DNA of 64,000 bases from Pyrus communis (GCF_963583255.1 NC_084805.1:7308827-7372826), one strand, 5' to 3'; positions 34,634 through 47,722 are shown, numbered from the stretch's first letter. A program made the numbers and translations. Notes: a model not told the origin generated them from the sequence alone.

Positions 34634-37600
34634 ATGGTTGCCGAAGAAGTAACGCAAGTTGACTTCGTCATCATGGAGGAGAACGAGCAAGTAAGCAAAG
34701 AAGACATACTAAAAGCAGCTTTTGTTGAGTTGTTTCCCTACTTTTCCTCAGCCAATCCTGATCATTTAAAGTCGTTGTATGTCACAGCTCACGTCGAAGG
34801 ATATCCAGTTTCCAAAATCTTCGTCGACTGCGAAGCAACGGTTAACATCATGCCCGTCTCCATCATGAAAGCACTACGTCGCTCTAACGATGAACTTATC
34901 CCATCAAGAGTCACCATGTGTAGCTTCATCGGAGACAAATCCTAGACCAAGGGGGTACTTCCGTTAGAAGCAATATCGCAGGTCGAAATCACATGACTGC
35001 ATTTTTCATCATCGACTCAAGGACTGAACATAACGTGTTGCTTAGTCAGGATCGGATCCATCAAACAAGCTATATCCCTTCATCCTTGTATCAAGTCCTC
35101 ATATTATGGGATGGGAAATCGGTCATGGTTCATCCGACCGATAGTCAACCATTCAAAGCTAACATGATCCAAGTACGTTACTACGACGACCACGTCGGCT
35201 ACATCACCTTGTATGGTCTCAAAGATGAATGATGGCCAACTCGAATTTCGGTTCAAAAAGCCATTGAGGTTGTCGCCAAGACTGTTCAACAGGATTTGGT
35301 GAGACTCGGATTGGCTGACCTCATTACCGATCCCGATGTCTGATACCAAACATGTCGAATGCCGAGCCACGATTTCATCTACTGTGGAACGACTGCTGGC
35401 CCACTGGTATACTACTTCCAAACAGCTGAATTCGAGCGTAAACTCATAGACTTTCTCGTTGAAGAAGATAATGGTCTCGTCCTATCCCTTGATAAAGTTC
35501 AAGCTGCCCCAGTCGAGCTTGAAGACAGTCGGCCCCAAGTTAAAGACCCATTAGAGGAAATACATGTTGGAACGGTCGATGACCCTCAGCCGTTATTTGT
35601 TAGTGCATTGTTACCCCAATCCATGAAAATTGAACTTTGTAAATTACTCAACCATGAGATGCCTAGTCTAGATCGAACCCTTGTCAAGCATGAATTACGC
35701 ATCAATGCTGGTTGTAAACCTTTTCGCCAACTCCCTAGACGATTCTCGACTGAAGTACAACTCGACATAAAAGACGAACTAGTTCAGCTTTTAAAAGTCG
35801 ATTTTATTCGGACAGCTCGATACGTCGAATGGTTGGCGAATATCGTACCAGTATCAAAGAAAAGAGGCACTCTACGCATTTGCATTAATTTTCGTAGTTT
35901 GAATCTGGCAACCCCCAAAGATGAATATCCGATGCCAATTTCAAATTTGTTAATTGACGCTATGGCCAATCATGAAATGTTGTCTTTCATAGATGCATAT
36001 GCTAGCTAAATCAGATTATTATTGCTAAAGCTGATGTTCACATAAGAATGGGTAATTATGCCATTCGGCCTTAAAAACTCTAGTGCCACGTATCAACGAG
36101 CCATGAATACCATCTTCCATGACCTGATTGGTACAATCATAGAGGTATATATCGACGACGTAGTCATTAAATCGAAACACCGCCGAACCCATTTAGATGA
36201 CTTTTGGCAAGCTTTCTTTCGTATGCTCCAGCATGGCCTTAAAACGAACCTAGCCAAATGTGTCTTCGGTGTATCAGCTGTCAATTTCTTAGGTTTCCTT
36301 GTGCATCATCATGGCATAGAGGTGGACAAAAATAAGGCTCGCGCAATCATTGACGTTCCACCCCCGACAACCAAAAAGCAACTTCAGTCTTTACTCGACC
36401 AGATAAACTTTTTTCGTCGTTTCATAGCTAATTTAGCAAGAAAAATGAAGGTGTTCTTTACGCTTTTAAAACTCAAGGATTCGAACAAGTTTGAGTGGCG
36501 TGAAGAACATCAAGCGGCTTTTGCACAAATCAAGGTTTCCCTTACAACCCCACTCATCCTTGTACCGCATCGACATGGTAAACCTTTTAGGTTATACTTT
36601 TCAACAGCCGAATACCTTCTCACATAAGACAACGATGTCGGGCGTGAACATGTCATCTTTTATCTCAGCCGGAATCTTAACTCACCTGAAATCAATTATT
36701 CAGCCGTAGAAAAGCTCTGCATAGCATTGTTTTTTGCTGCGTCTAAACTCTGGCATTACATGCTCCCTTCTGTCAATCTGGTCATCATCTAGACTAATGT
36801 TATTCGATATATGCTCACTTGACCAATGGTCAAAGGTCAAATTGGGAAATGGATAATGGCACTATCCGAATTCAGTTTGCAATACGTGCCACAAAAAGCC
36901 GTCAAAGGGCAAGCACTTGCTGATTTCTTAGCTCAACATCCTTCTCCACATAGTTTCGGGGGCAACGACGTCAAAATCGGCATGGTGGAAACACATGACA
37001 AGTATTAGACAATGTATTTTGATGGTTCCAGTACTTCAGCCTCGGCTGGTGTTGGAATCGTTATTAAATCCCCAAATCAACACCGTTGGTATTTTTCTCT
37101 CAAGCTTGATTTTGATTGTACAAATAATCAGGCCGAATACGAAGCCCTTATCATCTGCCTCAACGTCCTTTATGACTTAAGGGCAGCCTGCGTACACATT
37201 TTCGGCGATTCAGAACTTATGATTAACCAACTCAATGGAACTTTCCACTGCATGAGTTGTACTCTGGCGCCTTATCACATGGTTGACAACTATTTGGCTG
37301 AGTTGTTCAATGGTATCACGTTCAAACTCATCTCCTGCGTTTGAAATACCAACGCAGAATAGTTGGCTCAAATAGCCTCCGGCGCACAACTCCTTGGGGA
37401 CAAGTTAGGCTAGGCGATACTTGTAGTACGACGATCACGTGATCCATACACGAGTAATGTCCTTACCTTCGTTATTAGAACGAAGAGATCCTATAGATGT
37501 ATGCTCTGTCGAGACATTACCAAACGATTGGAAAAGATCAATTATGCGTTATCTCGATAACCCTAATGACAAACACGACCCCAGAACAAGGGCCCATGCC

Positions 37601-38405
37601 TCAAATTATGTGTTGTACCAGACTGAGTTGTACCAGAAGGGTGATGATGGTTTATTGTTATTATGCCTCGGCCCGCAAGAGGCTGCTCAAGCAATTGCAG
37701 AAGTACACTAAGGAATTTGTGAAGCTTATCAATCTGGACGCAAGATGCATTGGCTGCTTTGCCGACATAGCTATTTCTGGCTGTGTATATTGAAGGATTG
37801 TATCGAGTATACACAAGGATGTGTACAGTGTCAAATTCATAGGCCTATACAAAGAGTCCCGGCCGAATTACTCCACTCGGTCACCAAACCATGACCGTTT
37901 AGAGGATGGGCCATGGATGTAATTAGTAAAATTACACCATTTTCTAGGGTAGCTAAACATGCATGGATACTTGCGGCAACCAATTACTTCACTAAGTGGG
38001 TTGAAGCAAAGTCATATGCCGAATTAACATCCAAGGAAGTTTGCAATTTCGTAGAAAAATATTATGACAAGATTCAGCATACTAGAATCGATCATAACTG
38101 ACAACGGCACAATCTTCATAGCCGATAGGTTCAAAGAATATACGACAAACTTGAAAATTCGACTTGAAAAATCCACGCCATATTACCCACAAGCAAATGG
38201 ACAAGCCGAAGCAAGTAATAAAGTTTTGATCGGCATTCTTGAGAAAATGATAAAAGAAAAGCTTGGTATGTGGGATTTGAAGTTGAGCGAGGCTTTATGG
38301 GTATATCAGACCTCACTTCGATCAGCAACCAGGATGACCCCATATACGTTGACTTATGGGCACAACGTGATGTTACTAGTCGAGCTGAGTATAAACTCGT
38401 TATGA
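34634..38405 (+). pseudogene. Tat element pol, broken: protease, RT, two RNase H domains, integrase
   Basis: The protease region (34780-34945) has VDCEATVNIMP where an active D-x-G triad is expected, so it is mutated. RT: LRICINFRSLN near 35870, MPFGLKNSSATYQRAMN at 36058, and YIDDVVIKSK near 36150. A degenerate RNase H follows to about 36990. An archaeal-like RNase H starts at 37012 (MYFDGSSTSASAG, then NNQAEYEAL). Integrase pieces run 37439-38405 (WVEAKSYAEL, then IITDNGT, then YYPQANGQAEASNK). Stops and frameshifts interrupt it at about 36007, 36625, 37007, 37342 and 38099. Confidence 0.82.
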
Positions 38406-41400
38406 GTAATTGAGCAAAGAAGTTTGTTCAGTGCTGAATATAACCAGGCCATGAGACAAGAGTTAGAAGATTTAGAGGAAGTTCGGCTTGATGCTTATAA
38501 TTTATTAGTGGCACAGAAAAAAAAATTGTCGAGTGAGCCTATAATCAACGAGTCAAACAAAAAACATTAGGCGAAGGGGAGTTAGTCTGGCAAACCATGT
38601 TACCCATAGAAATCAAAGATCCTAGATTTAGAAAATGGTCGCCAAATTAGGAATGACCTTTCATTGTCCGCAATGTTAGGCAAGGGGGCATACCATCTTA
38701 AAGACCGAACTAGTCTAATTCATAAACTACCAATCAATGGGAAATTTTTAAAGAAATATCATCCAGTCACTTGGGAAATGCGAGGATAAAAAGTTCATTT
38801 CATTAATTTTTCAAAAAAGGCATACAAGTGAAGTTACAAAAGATTTCCTAAAGCCAAAATCCTAAGGGATCGAAGGAATGAAGGCTTCAAGAGCGGCCTT
38901 TAGTTCCAACCACCTTACTTCACCTATTGTGACTTCGGCTTACCTTGTTCTTTTTTTCCAGCTGAAGTTGATGTCCCTGCCTTGCTCCAGCCGTGAAGTC
39001 TGTTAGTCGAGCCTTATTCGCTTCAAAATCCTTTTCGAGATCCGAAGCAACGGCAGACCTTTGTTGTTGAAGTTCGACGATTTGACATTGTAGCTCGATA
39101 ATTTGATGATCGAGGTTGGCCAGCCATGTTTTCTTTGCTTTTATGGCCTCAACCTCCTGCCGATTGGCTTCATGAGCAATCTTTGTAGCCTTTAGGTCGT
39201 CCTTCGCCCGGAGAGCCCGTTCAAAAGTAGTAAAGTACTGTCGAGTCCGCTCAAGGAGATTGGATAAGTGGACAACACTTTCGGTGCTCAGCAAGCCACC
39301 GGCTACAAGATTGTTTAGGCACCTTCTACGAAGTCGAGGCCCTTACATTGAAGGACTTGCGAGGCCGAAAGGCATAGGAGTTCATGCAACTTGGCGAAGG
39401 TATTAAATTCGACCGCAGTTGTGGAAGGCTTGATCGACGTTCCAGATGGCCCAGCCACTCTAGAAGTACTCGAGATGAGAGCATCGAGCTCAATTTCCCA
39501 TGAAGGTTGCACTTGAAAAGATTTTTTTTTTTTTTTAAAAAAGGAAAATTGTAAAAAGATAGCAGAGAGAATTTGTTTTAGACCTACTGAGAAGAGACTT
39601 TGGCCATCTCCTCTAGTACATTAAAGGTTAATGGCCAAGCCAGTGTTTAAGGCTGCTTCTCAATTCCCGCGGCCAATGAAGGTTATCTACGTTCGACGGC
39701 CACTGAGGTGGCCAGGAAATATAGATAACACTCTTCGGTGCATAGAATTTTTTATGAAATGAGTAATTGGGCACTTGACATTTAATATCTTTTTGGTTTA
39801 GAATTCTAAAGTAGGAAGTTAATAGAAGGGTAATGAAGGTTCTTACGAAGGCCGAAGTAACCTTCTGTGGAGGAATGCTGAGATTCTGGTCTTGGGGATG
39901 AATCGGCGTCTCTACTGCCGCTTCCGTCTCGACAGTAGGTGCAACTTCATTCCCCGCATGCATACTCAACAGTTGACTTGGCAAGCCGTTTCGATCATCG
40001 GCTGAGGAATGATGGGTGGCAGCTTAGTCGGTTGAGGGCACCTCACCAACAAAGGTTCCTCGCTCTCGTCCCCTTAAACAGAAAATGGTTGTTCATTAGT
40101 TGAGAAATCCAATTAAATAGCAAATTACCGACAAAAATGGTTATACCTCTTCTTCAACGATGATTATTGGTTTTTTTTTTTGGATTTGGGGATGGGTTTT
40201 TCTGGGCCAGGGTGGCTACTTTCTCAACAGCAGCAACTACTGGGACGACCCCAGGAGTAACAATTGGCCCTGGAATTACAGGCCCCTCGACCAATGGAAC
40301 AACGACTGGTTCGACCACGGTGGGAACAGTGGGGGGAACTTCAGTCGTCTGAGCCATCGGACGATTTTACGATTCTCTTGCTGAGATGTCGATGGCAGGG
40401 GGAGGGAGAGATACGCTAGAAGTTGTTGCCCCTGTTTTTTGGTTTGAGATCACAAGAATCTCTCGCTCCCCTTTCTTCACCTTCTTTTTTATGCGTTTTT
40501 GGGGTAGGGCAACATTACCAGCCGCTCCTATCTCTGGGCAAGGGCATTTGCTTGGTGTGACTGGTTCAATAGTGGCCGCCAATAGGGTAAGAGAGGTCGC
40601 GTAAGCTCGAACAGTTGCAGCCTTCTTTGGAGAAGCATGCTTCTTTTTTGTTGTAATTGTCGCGGCCGTGTCGGCCCGCTTTGTCGGACGACTTACTGAA
40701 AATAAACTCACATTAGGATAAAAAATTTTGAGCAAGAGAGAAATAATTAAAGGACATATACCTTGGGCTGCTTCTTTGGATTTTGGGGCGGGAGCTTTCT
40801 TTGGACGGTCGCTGAAGATCTTTTTGATAACATCCTCAACTGATGTGCCAAAAAATTCTTGGATGTATGCATTCCACAATTCAGCAAAAGTGTTAGTGCT
40901 GTAAGTTTCAGGGATGTTCGGTCGAATTCGGAGTTTCGTGCACCTTTCTTGAAATTCTCGCTCGGCCTCTCTACACTCTCTTTCTAATGAACCAGAGAAA
41001 TGTTCTCGACTTAGAAAAGATTGGGAGGTGAGTACAGGCACAAGGCATCCTTGAAGGTAGTGAAGTTACTCAGCAGTAAAGTGAGGGTGGTAGACTTCCC
41101 AACTTACGTGTCAAGCATCACAGTGGAGAGGAAGGTCGCGAGCTAGCATGAACGCCTCCCAGTTTTGTCGAAGATCGGCATCTTCGGTCTCATCCCATGT
41201 CGATGATGGAAGTTTGATGGAAGAATGGTACTCTTGACGACGGCAGATCAAGAGCTCATCGTCAGAGAGATTTTCTAGGCCGAAGAAGTATTTAAAGACT
41301 TCTTCGGGCGAGTGAGGATGAGCTGGTCTAGAGGCTAATTGGAGACCTAGCGCTTCAAAGGTTTTCAAGCTGGGGATTTCTGGCCTCAAGGTGGCAAAGT

Positions 41401-42574
41401 AGATTTGCAGCCAAAGCTAGAAAACCCAGAGTAGGTCGTTTTGGTGTAGGTCGATTTTGGTGACGGTCACTTCGGCCAAGCAACGTATGAGGTTGGCGAG
41501 GATGGCCGAGCTAAGAGCTAGAGTGTGACCACTAGTATTTTTTCGATCAAACATTTATTCGACTTGGTACAAACAATGAATTTGTTGTACCAATAGAATA
41601 TGAGGGCTTCATGTTCCCCCTTCTGTAGGTCTTACTCACCTCGGCTAGCAAAGTGGTGAATGAGAGTGTTATAGTTAAAGAAGTTCTTGTGCAGCTTCTG
41701 AACTTCTTCTTCTGAGGTTTGTTGGTCTTTCTTTTTTAGGGTTTCGACGACACGTTCTTCAAATAATGCTTTAAGGTCTAAGTCGAATTGATACCCAGGA
41801 AGGACGACATCAACTAGAAGACCAGATGGAGAAGTGCTAAGGATGGCTGATATGTCAAGCAAGGTCGGGCCAATGGGGCCGAGAGAGAGTACCATTGTGT
41901 TGGTGGCCGAATACTAAAAACTCAGGGCTGCCGTGAGAAGCTCCCGATCCATAATAATCTCAATAGTTGAGAGCTTGATAACGTCATAAATGCCAAGAGT
42001 CTTCCATTATGTGCTAAAGAACTTCTTCATTCGTTTGACCCAAGCTGCCTTGGATGCAGTGGTCGAGGGCCAAGCTCCTTGAGGCCTGGCCGAATCCCAC
42101 TTCGACCAATCATACCTCTGGAGCAAGGGTTTCAAGCAGTGAGCTTTGAGCATTTCAGTAATGGTTTTTGGGATAACATCCTTGAAAAGAGGTCCCAATA
42201 TTTAGTGGGAAACAATTGAATCGCCTTCAAACTGTAAGGTCTTGATAGCGTTTCGGTCGATGAAGTCTTTGCACTTGGTGCACTGATAGGAGCATATTCA
42301 TGCGACTTAAATGGCTTGTTCTCGTGCATTTACGTTATGTTTCTTTAGTTATTTTAGTACTTTAAGCTATTTTCGTGTGTTTGTAGGTCCAAAGGGCTAA
42401 AGGAGCAAAAAGATGCATTTTGGAGACTTTTGGAGCACTTTTGGGCTAAGGATGGATAGCTTATGCTTGGAGCCAAAGTGTTGGACGAAATTGAAGACCT
42501 AATTGAAGACCAAAGTGTTGGAACCTTGTTCCCTTTAGTTTTAGGACATTTAAACCTTTCCTAATCCCATTCAT

Positions 42575-43030
42575 CAACACATGCATCCACATGCATTCAC
42601 CCTTTAAACCATTAAATCCACATGTTTTCCTATTCAATTAAATCAGCCACATGCATTCATCATCATAACCTAGCTGTCATTCCACTTCATTGCACATGCA
42701 TCTTCAAATAAATCAGCCATTCCACATGCATATTCAACCTAGCTGTCATTGCACATGCATTCACTCTTTAATTCACATGCAAAACATCCCATTCCATCTC
42801 CCATTTCAGATTTCCATCATATTCACATGCATTCCATCCTTTAAAACATTGCACATGCACTCCCTTTAATTAATTAAGCCACATGCACTCCCATCCATTT
42901 CATCATTGCAGCCAACACATGCTTTCACATGCATTTTCAGATTGTCCCCTTGCACATGCAGCCACTTATTCAAAGCACATGCATTTCCACCCTTTAATCA
43001 CATGCATAAATCAGCCACATGCATCTCCCA
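42575..43030. repeat. Dispersed CACATGCA cluster in the solo LTR
   Basis: About fifteen CATGCA cores, mostly as CACATGCAT, occur in some 450 bp with irregular spacing. CATGCA is the core of the RY element recognised by B3-domain seed regulators. They lie just upstream of the TATA box at 43086. Confidence 0.8.
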
Positions 43031-43085
43031 TCACCATTCCAGATTTCCACCACCCTCCTAGCTGTCATGTTCCCCCCATTTCACC

Positions 43086-43093
43086 TATAAATA
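43086..43093 (+). promoter_or_regulatory. TATA box of the solo LTR
   Basis: TATAAATA in a CACC...ACCC context, downstream of the CATGCA cluster. It is the likely core promoter of the lost element and sets its orientation as plus. Confidence 0.55.
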
Positions 43094-43329
43094 ACCCTTC
43101 ATTGCAGCCACAAAGGAGGGGATCCATTCACCACAGAAATAAGGCCTTTGTGCCAGAAATTCATCCATTCCATAAACACTTCCATTCCATTGTACATACC
43201 ACCAACACTTCCCCCTTTGTGCCGTGAGTTTCCCTTACAATCCAAACACCATCCTTCCATTTTCACCACTCCCCAAACCATTCACACCATCAAACTATCC
43301 TTAGACCTTGTGCTACAACGAAGAGGAAG

Positions 43330-43517
43330 AGAAGAGTGCCTAAACGTTCATACAATTCAAGTTTGAGTTGTTGGAATGTTTAGGTGTTTCTTTGATTTCA
43401 ATGTTAATTTCAATACTCTTTGTTTTGTACGTATGAGGAATGGAAGAGAAGAGTGCCTAAACGTTCATACAATTCAAGTTTGAGTTGTTGGAATGTTTAG
43501 GTGTTTCTTTGATTTCA
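43330..43517. repeat. 117-bp-offset direct duplication in the solo LTR
   Basis: About 70 bp starting AGAAGAGTGCCTAAACG at 43330 is repeated nearly exactly from 43447, through 'tttgagttgttggaatgtttaggtg'. Confidence 0.85.
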
Positions 43518-45151
43518 AAGTTATGAGGAAATTCGAAATATATGTTTATGCTTGCATTTTGATTTGATTACTTCTAATTGCGTTTCATAAGTTGTGATTC
43601 AATTTGTTTAACCGTTTGATTGATAACTTATTTATGTATGTTTATTGAGAGTGCACGCTTAATTTTCATGCATGAATATGACGCTAGAATATAAGTGAGT
43701 TTCACCTAATAGTTACGAACTTATATTCACAAGTAGTGGAGGTTGCTTATAAACAATCGCGTTAAACGAATTCTTGGCATAAGTTTCATGCGTATTCCAT
43801 AGTAACGAATGCCTCGTCAACACTTATAATTTTCATAGAGCGTAATGATTCTTGCTTGTATCTCTATTATGCAATCATGTAGGGGACTTGTGGGGAATGT
43901 TTTGAATTGTTGTATGCGCTAACCCATCCAATTCAATAACGTTAGGAAGATTTGAAGGTTAATTAGTGCATCACGGTTAACTTGGGGTGTTGAGAATTCA
44001 TGGTTTATTGAAATGCAATTGGAAATCGTTTTATTATGCAAGTATAACATGTATGGAGATGAACCCCTTAGCTAGCCTTCATTCCATTCAATTCTATCAC
44101 ACATTCACATTTACATTTTGCTTTTACTTACAATCTGTTCTTTTAGTTTAAATTCGTCAAATTAAAATCCCCCTTTACTTTATTGTCTAATTTAGTTAGA
44201 AAGTGTCTTAGTTTGTGTTTATAAGAGTTTTGAGTCATTTTGTTACACAAATTCGTCCAAATTTGTGTTTGTGCTCAAATCTGCCCAGAAAGTGGTTTTT
44301 AGGCAGATTTGAGTGTGTTTGTGTTGTTTTGAGTTTTTTTGGTTTGTTTTAGTGTTTTAAAGTTTAGTTTTGCATTCTTTGAGTCTAGTATAGTGTTTCA
44401 TATTGTTATTTTACGTTTTTGAGTCAAATCCAAGTGGTTAACAATCCCTCCTAATCCCCGGTCTAGAACGATCCCTACTTATAAATATACTACAATTTGA
44501 CGAAAAGAGGGTTTAATTTGTGTGCGTATAAATCTCGCATCATGCACTCCTCAGAAAGCTTGGTGATAAAAGTGTTGGAAGCCATTGTTGAAGAACTCAA
44601 GGATTTTTCTGGGTTTGGGAATTTTCTGGGACTGGAAGTTTTCTGGGTTTCGAAATCTTCTGGGTTATGAGAGCAAATGGGAATAAAGATTCAAAAATTT
44701 TGAAAGCGTAAAGTTTGGATGGGAAAAAGCCAGGTATTTGTAGGCATTCTGGAATGAAGATTAACCGTTTGATTTTCTTAATAAGGGGTAGAATAAACCA
44801 AAGAATTTGATAATCATGATGGATATTCAGAAGACCCAGGTGAAGGGATCGAGGTTTTCGTGGTTTGAGGATGCATGTTTATGTGTGACGGCAGATTTAA
44901 TGGCGTAGAGACGTTTCAATGGTTGCACATTTCAAGGGTCATTATTAATGATAGACGAGTAAGCTGAGGAGTCGCCACGTGGCAAAGCATTTGACAAAAT
45001 TAAGATCGTGTGATCGTGATTCATAAATGCACCTGAGTGGATGGAATATTCGAAACTTTTCGTTGTCTTCCAAAGATACTGATTTCACTTCTTCAAGGTC
45101 GAAATTCGGCCAAAGAGTTATAGGTCGAAGACCTCAGAAGCGAGGAGGTAG

Positions 45152-46145
45152 TGTTTGGGCCCAAAATGAGAATTTGGGCTAAGAGTAACAAAATGGGCTG
45201 AGACTCTTGGTTCGGCGGTCTTCCGGGGGTATCATAGGCCAGCTAGGCACCAGGAGTTGTCTAGTCGGCTTCGGTCGAGTCATTTTGCAAGAAGGATGGA
45301 TTTGGATAAAGGCGAAGGTTGAATCCTTGTACCACCAGAGGTGTTAAAGCTGAAGGCACTGTGAGTCAGGGAATGAATCTGGTTCATATGAAGGTGGGTT
45401 CAAAGTCCTAGTTGAATTAGGATTTGCTTAGTCCTAGTTAGATCAGGATAAGGAGTCCTAATCCAAGTGTGGTTCTAACTCAGCCAGGACTAGTTTCATT
45501 GTTATAAATAGAAGAGTGAGTGCATCATTCGAGCCCTCAAATTCAACACACAAACTGCCCTGCTCAAACTCTCGCTCTACGCGAAACCTCTTAACAACCT
45601 TGAGATTTTTTTTTTTTCCGCCAACACATCTTCAGTTTGGTTAAACAACACTGTGACGGCAACTGGTGACATTTTCAGTTTGGATAAACAGCACTGTTGC
45701 CGTAGAATCAGCCGACCGCGGAGTACCTTCAGTTTGGATAAATATCACTGTGTCGAGGTCAACTGGTTATTTATCCAAGTCTTGGTCGAGAAGGATTTTC
45801 AAATCCTTATTGGTAGAGGTCATCTCATTAGCCTTCTCGGTGAAGTGAAGTGTTACAGGTTACTACATTCGGCACATTGAAAGCCCAATTGGATATTGAA
45901 CTTCGCAGAACTAGCAGCCTTGTCTTCAAGCTCTAGAACCCGAAGGCCGAGAAGTGTTCCTTCCTCGGTCGCAGTCTCAAGATCAAGAAGTTAGCAGAGC
46001 ACCCAACGCCACATCAACAAATTTTACTCCCCGGGCGAACTCGGCCGATGAGTTGGCATACCCCGCACACAATTGAAGGACGTAGTTAGCTTATTAATTA
46101 CTAGGTTTGCGCACCACGTTGGATTGGTAGTTTTTAGGGTCAACA
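45152..46145 (+). repeat. 3' LTR of the Tat-lineage element
   Basis: 994 bp, begins TGTTTGGGCCCAAAATGAG, ends GGGTCAACA. It is preceded by a purine-rich tract (AGAAGCGAGGAGGTAG). It aligns along its length to 30381-31407 with many differences. Confidence 0.88.
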
Positions 46146-47360
46146 TGGACTAAAAAAATAATCATATTTTCGAATCTTTAGTTGATATATATAGGCAATG
46201 AATGAGACATGCATCCATTAATTTCTTGAAGACTAATGCAAGGGATACAAAATTTTGTAAACTGTATGATGTGATTGTTGATGATTAGATTATTACTTAA
46301 GTGCTGATTAACGTATTTATTTCTTATTAGTGACACGTTGTATGGTTTGCAAATTTGGTCTATGCATTACTCTTTGTTGAAGGTTATATTTGAATTGGAA
46401 TGAATATCTAAAAATTGCACCCCACATAGCTACTAGCTAGCAATTAAAAAGAAATTAACAACCAAACAAAAATTGCTAAAAATTAGAAAGAAAAAAAAAA
46501 AAAAAAAAGCACATAGCATTTCAAACTTAAGTCATAGGATTGATTTCTAGCAAGAAAACGGGTGTTAATAATGGAGAATCGCAAACAAATTCTGGAGAGG
46601 GCAAGAGGACTCACCGTGAATTCAAAGTTGCTTGAAGAATTTTCTTCAAATCGGGACAGGATCCGCGTCAGGTCGTCATCGTTGACAAAGAGAGTACGAA
46701 ATCTTCTTCGATATTGAGACCTTACAAAATCTTGGTGTCAGGTATGTCGTTGACCGAGTGCTTCTTGACCTCAAACTATAGATGGGAACCACCAAGGAGT
46801 TCGATGTTCTATTTGGCTAAGAATTTAGAGCTTTAGAGAGAAAGATATGCAAGAAAGTTAAAGTAGATGGAGTTGACGAAGGGTAGCTAAATCAGAGTTG
46901 GACGATAACGGCTAATGGAGAACGAAGGGTTTCTGGGAGATGAACAATAGAGAAGAAAGGAGATAGAATAAACGAAACCAAAACCACATAACCCAAAACA
47001 AACGAAGTCAAATTACAGGAAAATAAGTGAAAACCAACCGAAGGAAAAACAGTGAAAAGAAAGGGAATATGCTAGAAGACACTGCGATGGTCGATAAGGC
47101 AAAAACGCCTTTTCACTGTAGAGAAGCCAAAACAAAAGCCAGCCAGAATAACATTGTAAGGGCATTTTCACCATTTTACTGTCCATGAACAGTACACCCG
47201 AGTTTGGGTCTTAGTATAGGAATAATGTCTAAAAGAAGAGCATGGTGCTAGAAGACATCAACGACTGCTATGACTTCAATGAGGTAAATGGTTTTACTCT
47301 TATTATCCTAAACCCCACCCGCAACCGGAACTAAGAAGAGACGTTAGCATAGGAGTTCAA
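46146..47360. other. Intergenic DNA, no gene recognised
   Basis: It includes a poly(A) run at about 46490. A GA-rich stretch at 46560-47060 has no open frame of note. I see nothing identifiable. Confidence 0.45.
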
Positions 47361-47362
47361 AT

Positions 47363-47722
47363 GTAGTGGCGAAGCCACTAAGGGACCAAAATGGTCTTTG
47401 ACCCATCCTGGCTTTTTTCTTCTTCTTGCTACTATAACAGATGTTGTTGTTGCTGTATATCAGTCTAATACTGATAAAATTCAAATGTGTTCTCAATCCA
47501 AACTCTTTTTTATTCCTGGCTTTAGCCTAGATTTTATAAAAAGTCTTGCTTACTCTTTACCTCATACTTGGGTTTTTGGGTTTGTGCAATATTTTTAGTC
47601 CTCTCTAATGAATTTAAGGTCTTTCAATTTTTATGCAAATTACTCTAATATCTCATACTAAGAGTTTAAATTACCTAAATATGTGAAAGGGTCTCTCACA
47701 CATAAAATTCTGGCTCTGCCTG
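47363..47722. mobile_element. Possible short DNA transposon with AGTGGCGAAGCCA-type ends
   Basis: The left end AGTGGCGAAGCCA is roughly mirrored by the right end TCTGGCTCTGCCTG. Flanks share GTTCAA but do not give a clean TSD. A related start (CAGTGGCAGAGCTAGG) occurs at 47924. The 66-codon frame inside it is not recognisable. Confidence 0.35.

Larger units (their letters stand above)
42284..44542. mobile_element. Solo LTR, 2259 bp, inserted in the antisense gene
   Basis: It begins TGATAGGAGCATATTC and ends AATCTCGCATCA (TG...CA), flanked by the perfect 5-bp TSD TGCAC (42279-42283 and 44543-44547). It has no coding region, primer-binding site or polypurine tract, so it is a solo LTR left by recombination. 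It is not related to the other LTRs in the window. It contains a TATA box at 43086 and a cluster of CATGCA motifs upstream of it, which suggests plus-strand transcription. Confidence 0.88.
38920..44585 (-). pseudogene. Antisense plant-mobile-domain-like gene inside the Tat element
   Basis: A long minus-strand reading region between integrase and 3' LTR, opposite to gag-pol. An ATG at 44585 (MASNTFITK) starts it, and a solo LTR (42284-44542) splits it. It continues 42283-41632 with a plant mobile domain (PMD)-like region: LGIYDVIKLS, DRELLTAALSF, ATNTMVLSLGPIGPTLLDI. That stretch has in-frame stops around 42007 and 41910. Further coding parts are at 41111-41389, 40367-41041 (Lys-rich, with a plausible GT/AG intron at about 40697-40761), 40154-40357 and 39628-39984. 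A coiled-coil tail lies at 38920-39294 (Glu/Gln/Ala/Leu-rich). PMD genes are known in plant genomes and in some Ty3 elements. The exon model is approximate, and the gene is broken here. Confidence 0.65.
30381..46145 (+). mobile_element. Tat-lineage Ty3/gypsy element, decayed, with antisense gene
   Basis: Two similar LTRs (30381-31407 and 45152-46145) begin TGTTTGGGCCCAAAATGA and end GTCAACA. After the left LTR comes a primer-binding region (TTTTGGCACCCCCAGTGGGA), and a purine-rich tract precedes the right LTR. Order on plus: gag, protease, RT, RNase H, a second archaeal-like RNase H, integrase. A long non-gag-pol region follows with a minus-strand reading region. The dual RNase H and extra 3' coding space are features of the Tat group. 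Many stops and frameshifts disable it. The flanks (GGGAA left, TGGAC right) do not form a perfect TSD. Confidence 0.85.

Noticed and set aside
42883..43366. Frames in the solo LTR rich in His, Pro and Ser
   Set aside because: They arise from the CACATGCA cluster and lie in promoter sequence.
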